From Thermoflexales bacterium (GTDB lineage: Bacteria; Chloroflexota; Anaerolineae; B4-G1), in the NCBI GenBank assembly GCA_007118795.1, contig SKQX01000210.1:1-6694 (forward strand): a stretch of DNA of 6,694 nt, given 5' to 3'. This document shows positions 6,669-6,694 of this stretch, in pieces. The notes under the pieces are model-generated. The model was not told the origin of the DNA, ran no database searches, and was given only the letters and a program-made list of their open reading frames with translations. The stretch's first letter is position 1. Each line of letters starts with the position of its first letter. A program made the translations under genes and the position numbers.

Positions 6669-6694
6669 CGGCGGGGCTCTCCAGGTTGACAGGG

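Larger units (their letters stand above)
6376..6694. repeat. Two diverged tandem repeat units (about 157-bp period) filling the right-edge non-genic region
   Basis: The region holds two related units. Each starts with CTTC...AAAG, then TGACCGG (6391 and 6547), runs 79-82 nt to AGTACCGGTCA (6470 and 6629), and continues into a conserved tail. The start-to-start distance is 156 bp and the end-to-end distance is 159 bp. The tail copies, 6470-6498 and 6629-6657, match at 26 of 29 positions, and weaker identity continues to about 6517 and 6677 with one gap. The middle of the unit is much more diverged. No transposase, tRNA or rRNA is visible here. It may be a dispersed intergenic repeat, a relic of a small mobile element, or a decayed small-protein gene pair; the array may continue past the window. 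Confidence 0.65.
6527..6694 (-). other. Short open frame entering from the right edge across repeat unit B (doubtful coding)
   Basis: A minus-strand frame is open from the edge to a TGA at 6529-6527, immediately followed by TAA: 55 codons ending in SQVPVTFATEE. It contains AVEVTGT across the right arm of unit B. The matching frame in unit A (LLVVELTGT...KGPVIFSLKP) is also open and stops at the equivalent place near 6371. However, the substitutions between the two copies in the best-conserved stretch change amino acids rather than being silent, which argues against coding selection. It could be the tail of a real gene beginning outside the window, or a chance frame in repeat DNA. I recognise no family. 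Confidence 0.2.

Noticed and set aside
6376..6694. CRISPR array
   Set aside because: There are only two diverged copies at about 157-bp spacing, with internal inverted repeats. This does not match the short identical repeats and uniform 30-40 bp spacers of a CRISPR array.

Overview
The window is a compact, GC-rich (about 60 % by eye) bacterial chromosome segment. All recognisable genes lie on the minus strand and read from right to left. I see no phage, CRISPR, tRNA or rRNA sequence and no recognisable transposase. The best clue to the host is the large class A penicillin-binding protein. Its glycosyltransferase motifs (an 'EDRTFWDNPG' first motif, then 'ILEWYLNTNFYGNL'), cysteine-bearing linker and C-terminal beta-sandwich extension resemble Chloroflexota homologues as I remember them. 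That assignment is inference, not a search result.

Layout in transcription order (right to left): (1) 6354-6694 is non-genic and holds two diverged, roughly 157-bp tandem units rich in nested inverted repeats, built around TGACCGG...CCGGTCA. (2) A well-formed extended -10 promoter (6325-6353) and a Shine-Dalgarno sequence lead into a 1023-aa bifunctional peptidoglycan glycosyltransferase/transpeptidase (3222-6293). (3) After 36 nt comes surE, a 5'/3'-nucleotidase (2385-3185), with a GTG start and no clear ribosome-binding site. (4) After a 135-nt gap holding a perfect 7-bp hairpin comes a 678-aa S9-family serine peptidase of the acylaminoacyl-peptidase type (213-2249). (5) After 87 nt, a fourth gene starts at 125 behind a near-ideal Shine-Dalgarno sequence and runs off the left edge. 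Its 41 visible residues faintly resemble the N-terminus of QueG-like (epoxyqueuosine reductase-related) iron-sulfur proteins.

The four genes share direction and short spacers and have no obvious intrinsic terminator between them, so a single transcript from the 6325-6353 promoter is plausible. Functionally they look like a housekeeping set (wall synthesis, nucleotide salvage or repair, peptide turnover) rather than a dedicated pathway. I found no evidence of a new defence or biosynthetic system. The least explained sequence is the tandem repeat tract at the right edge.
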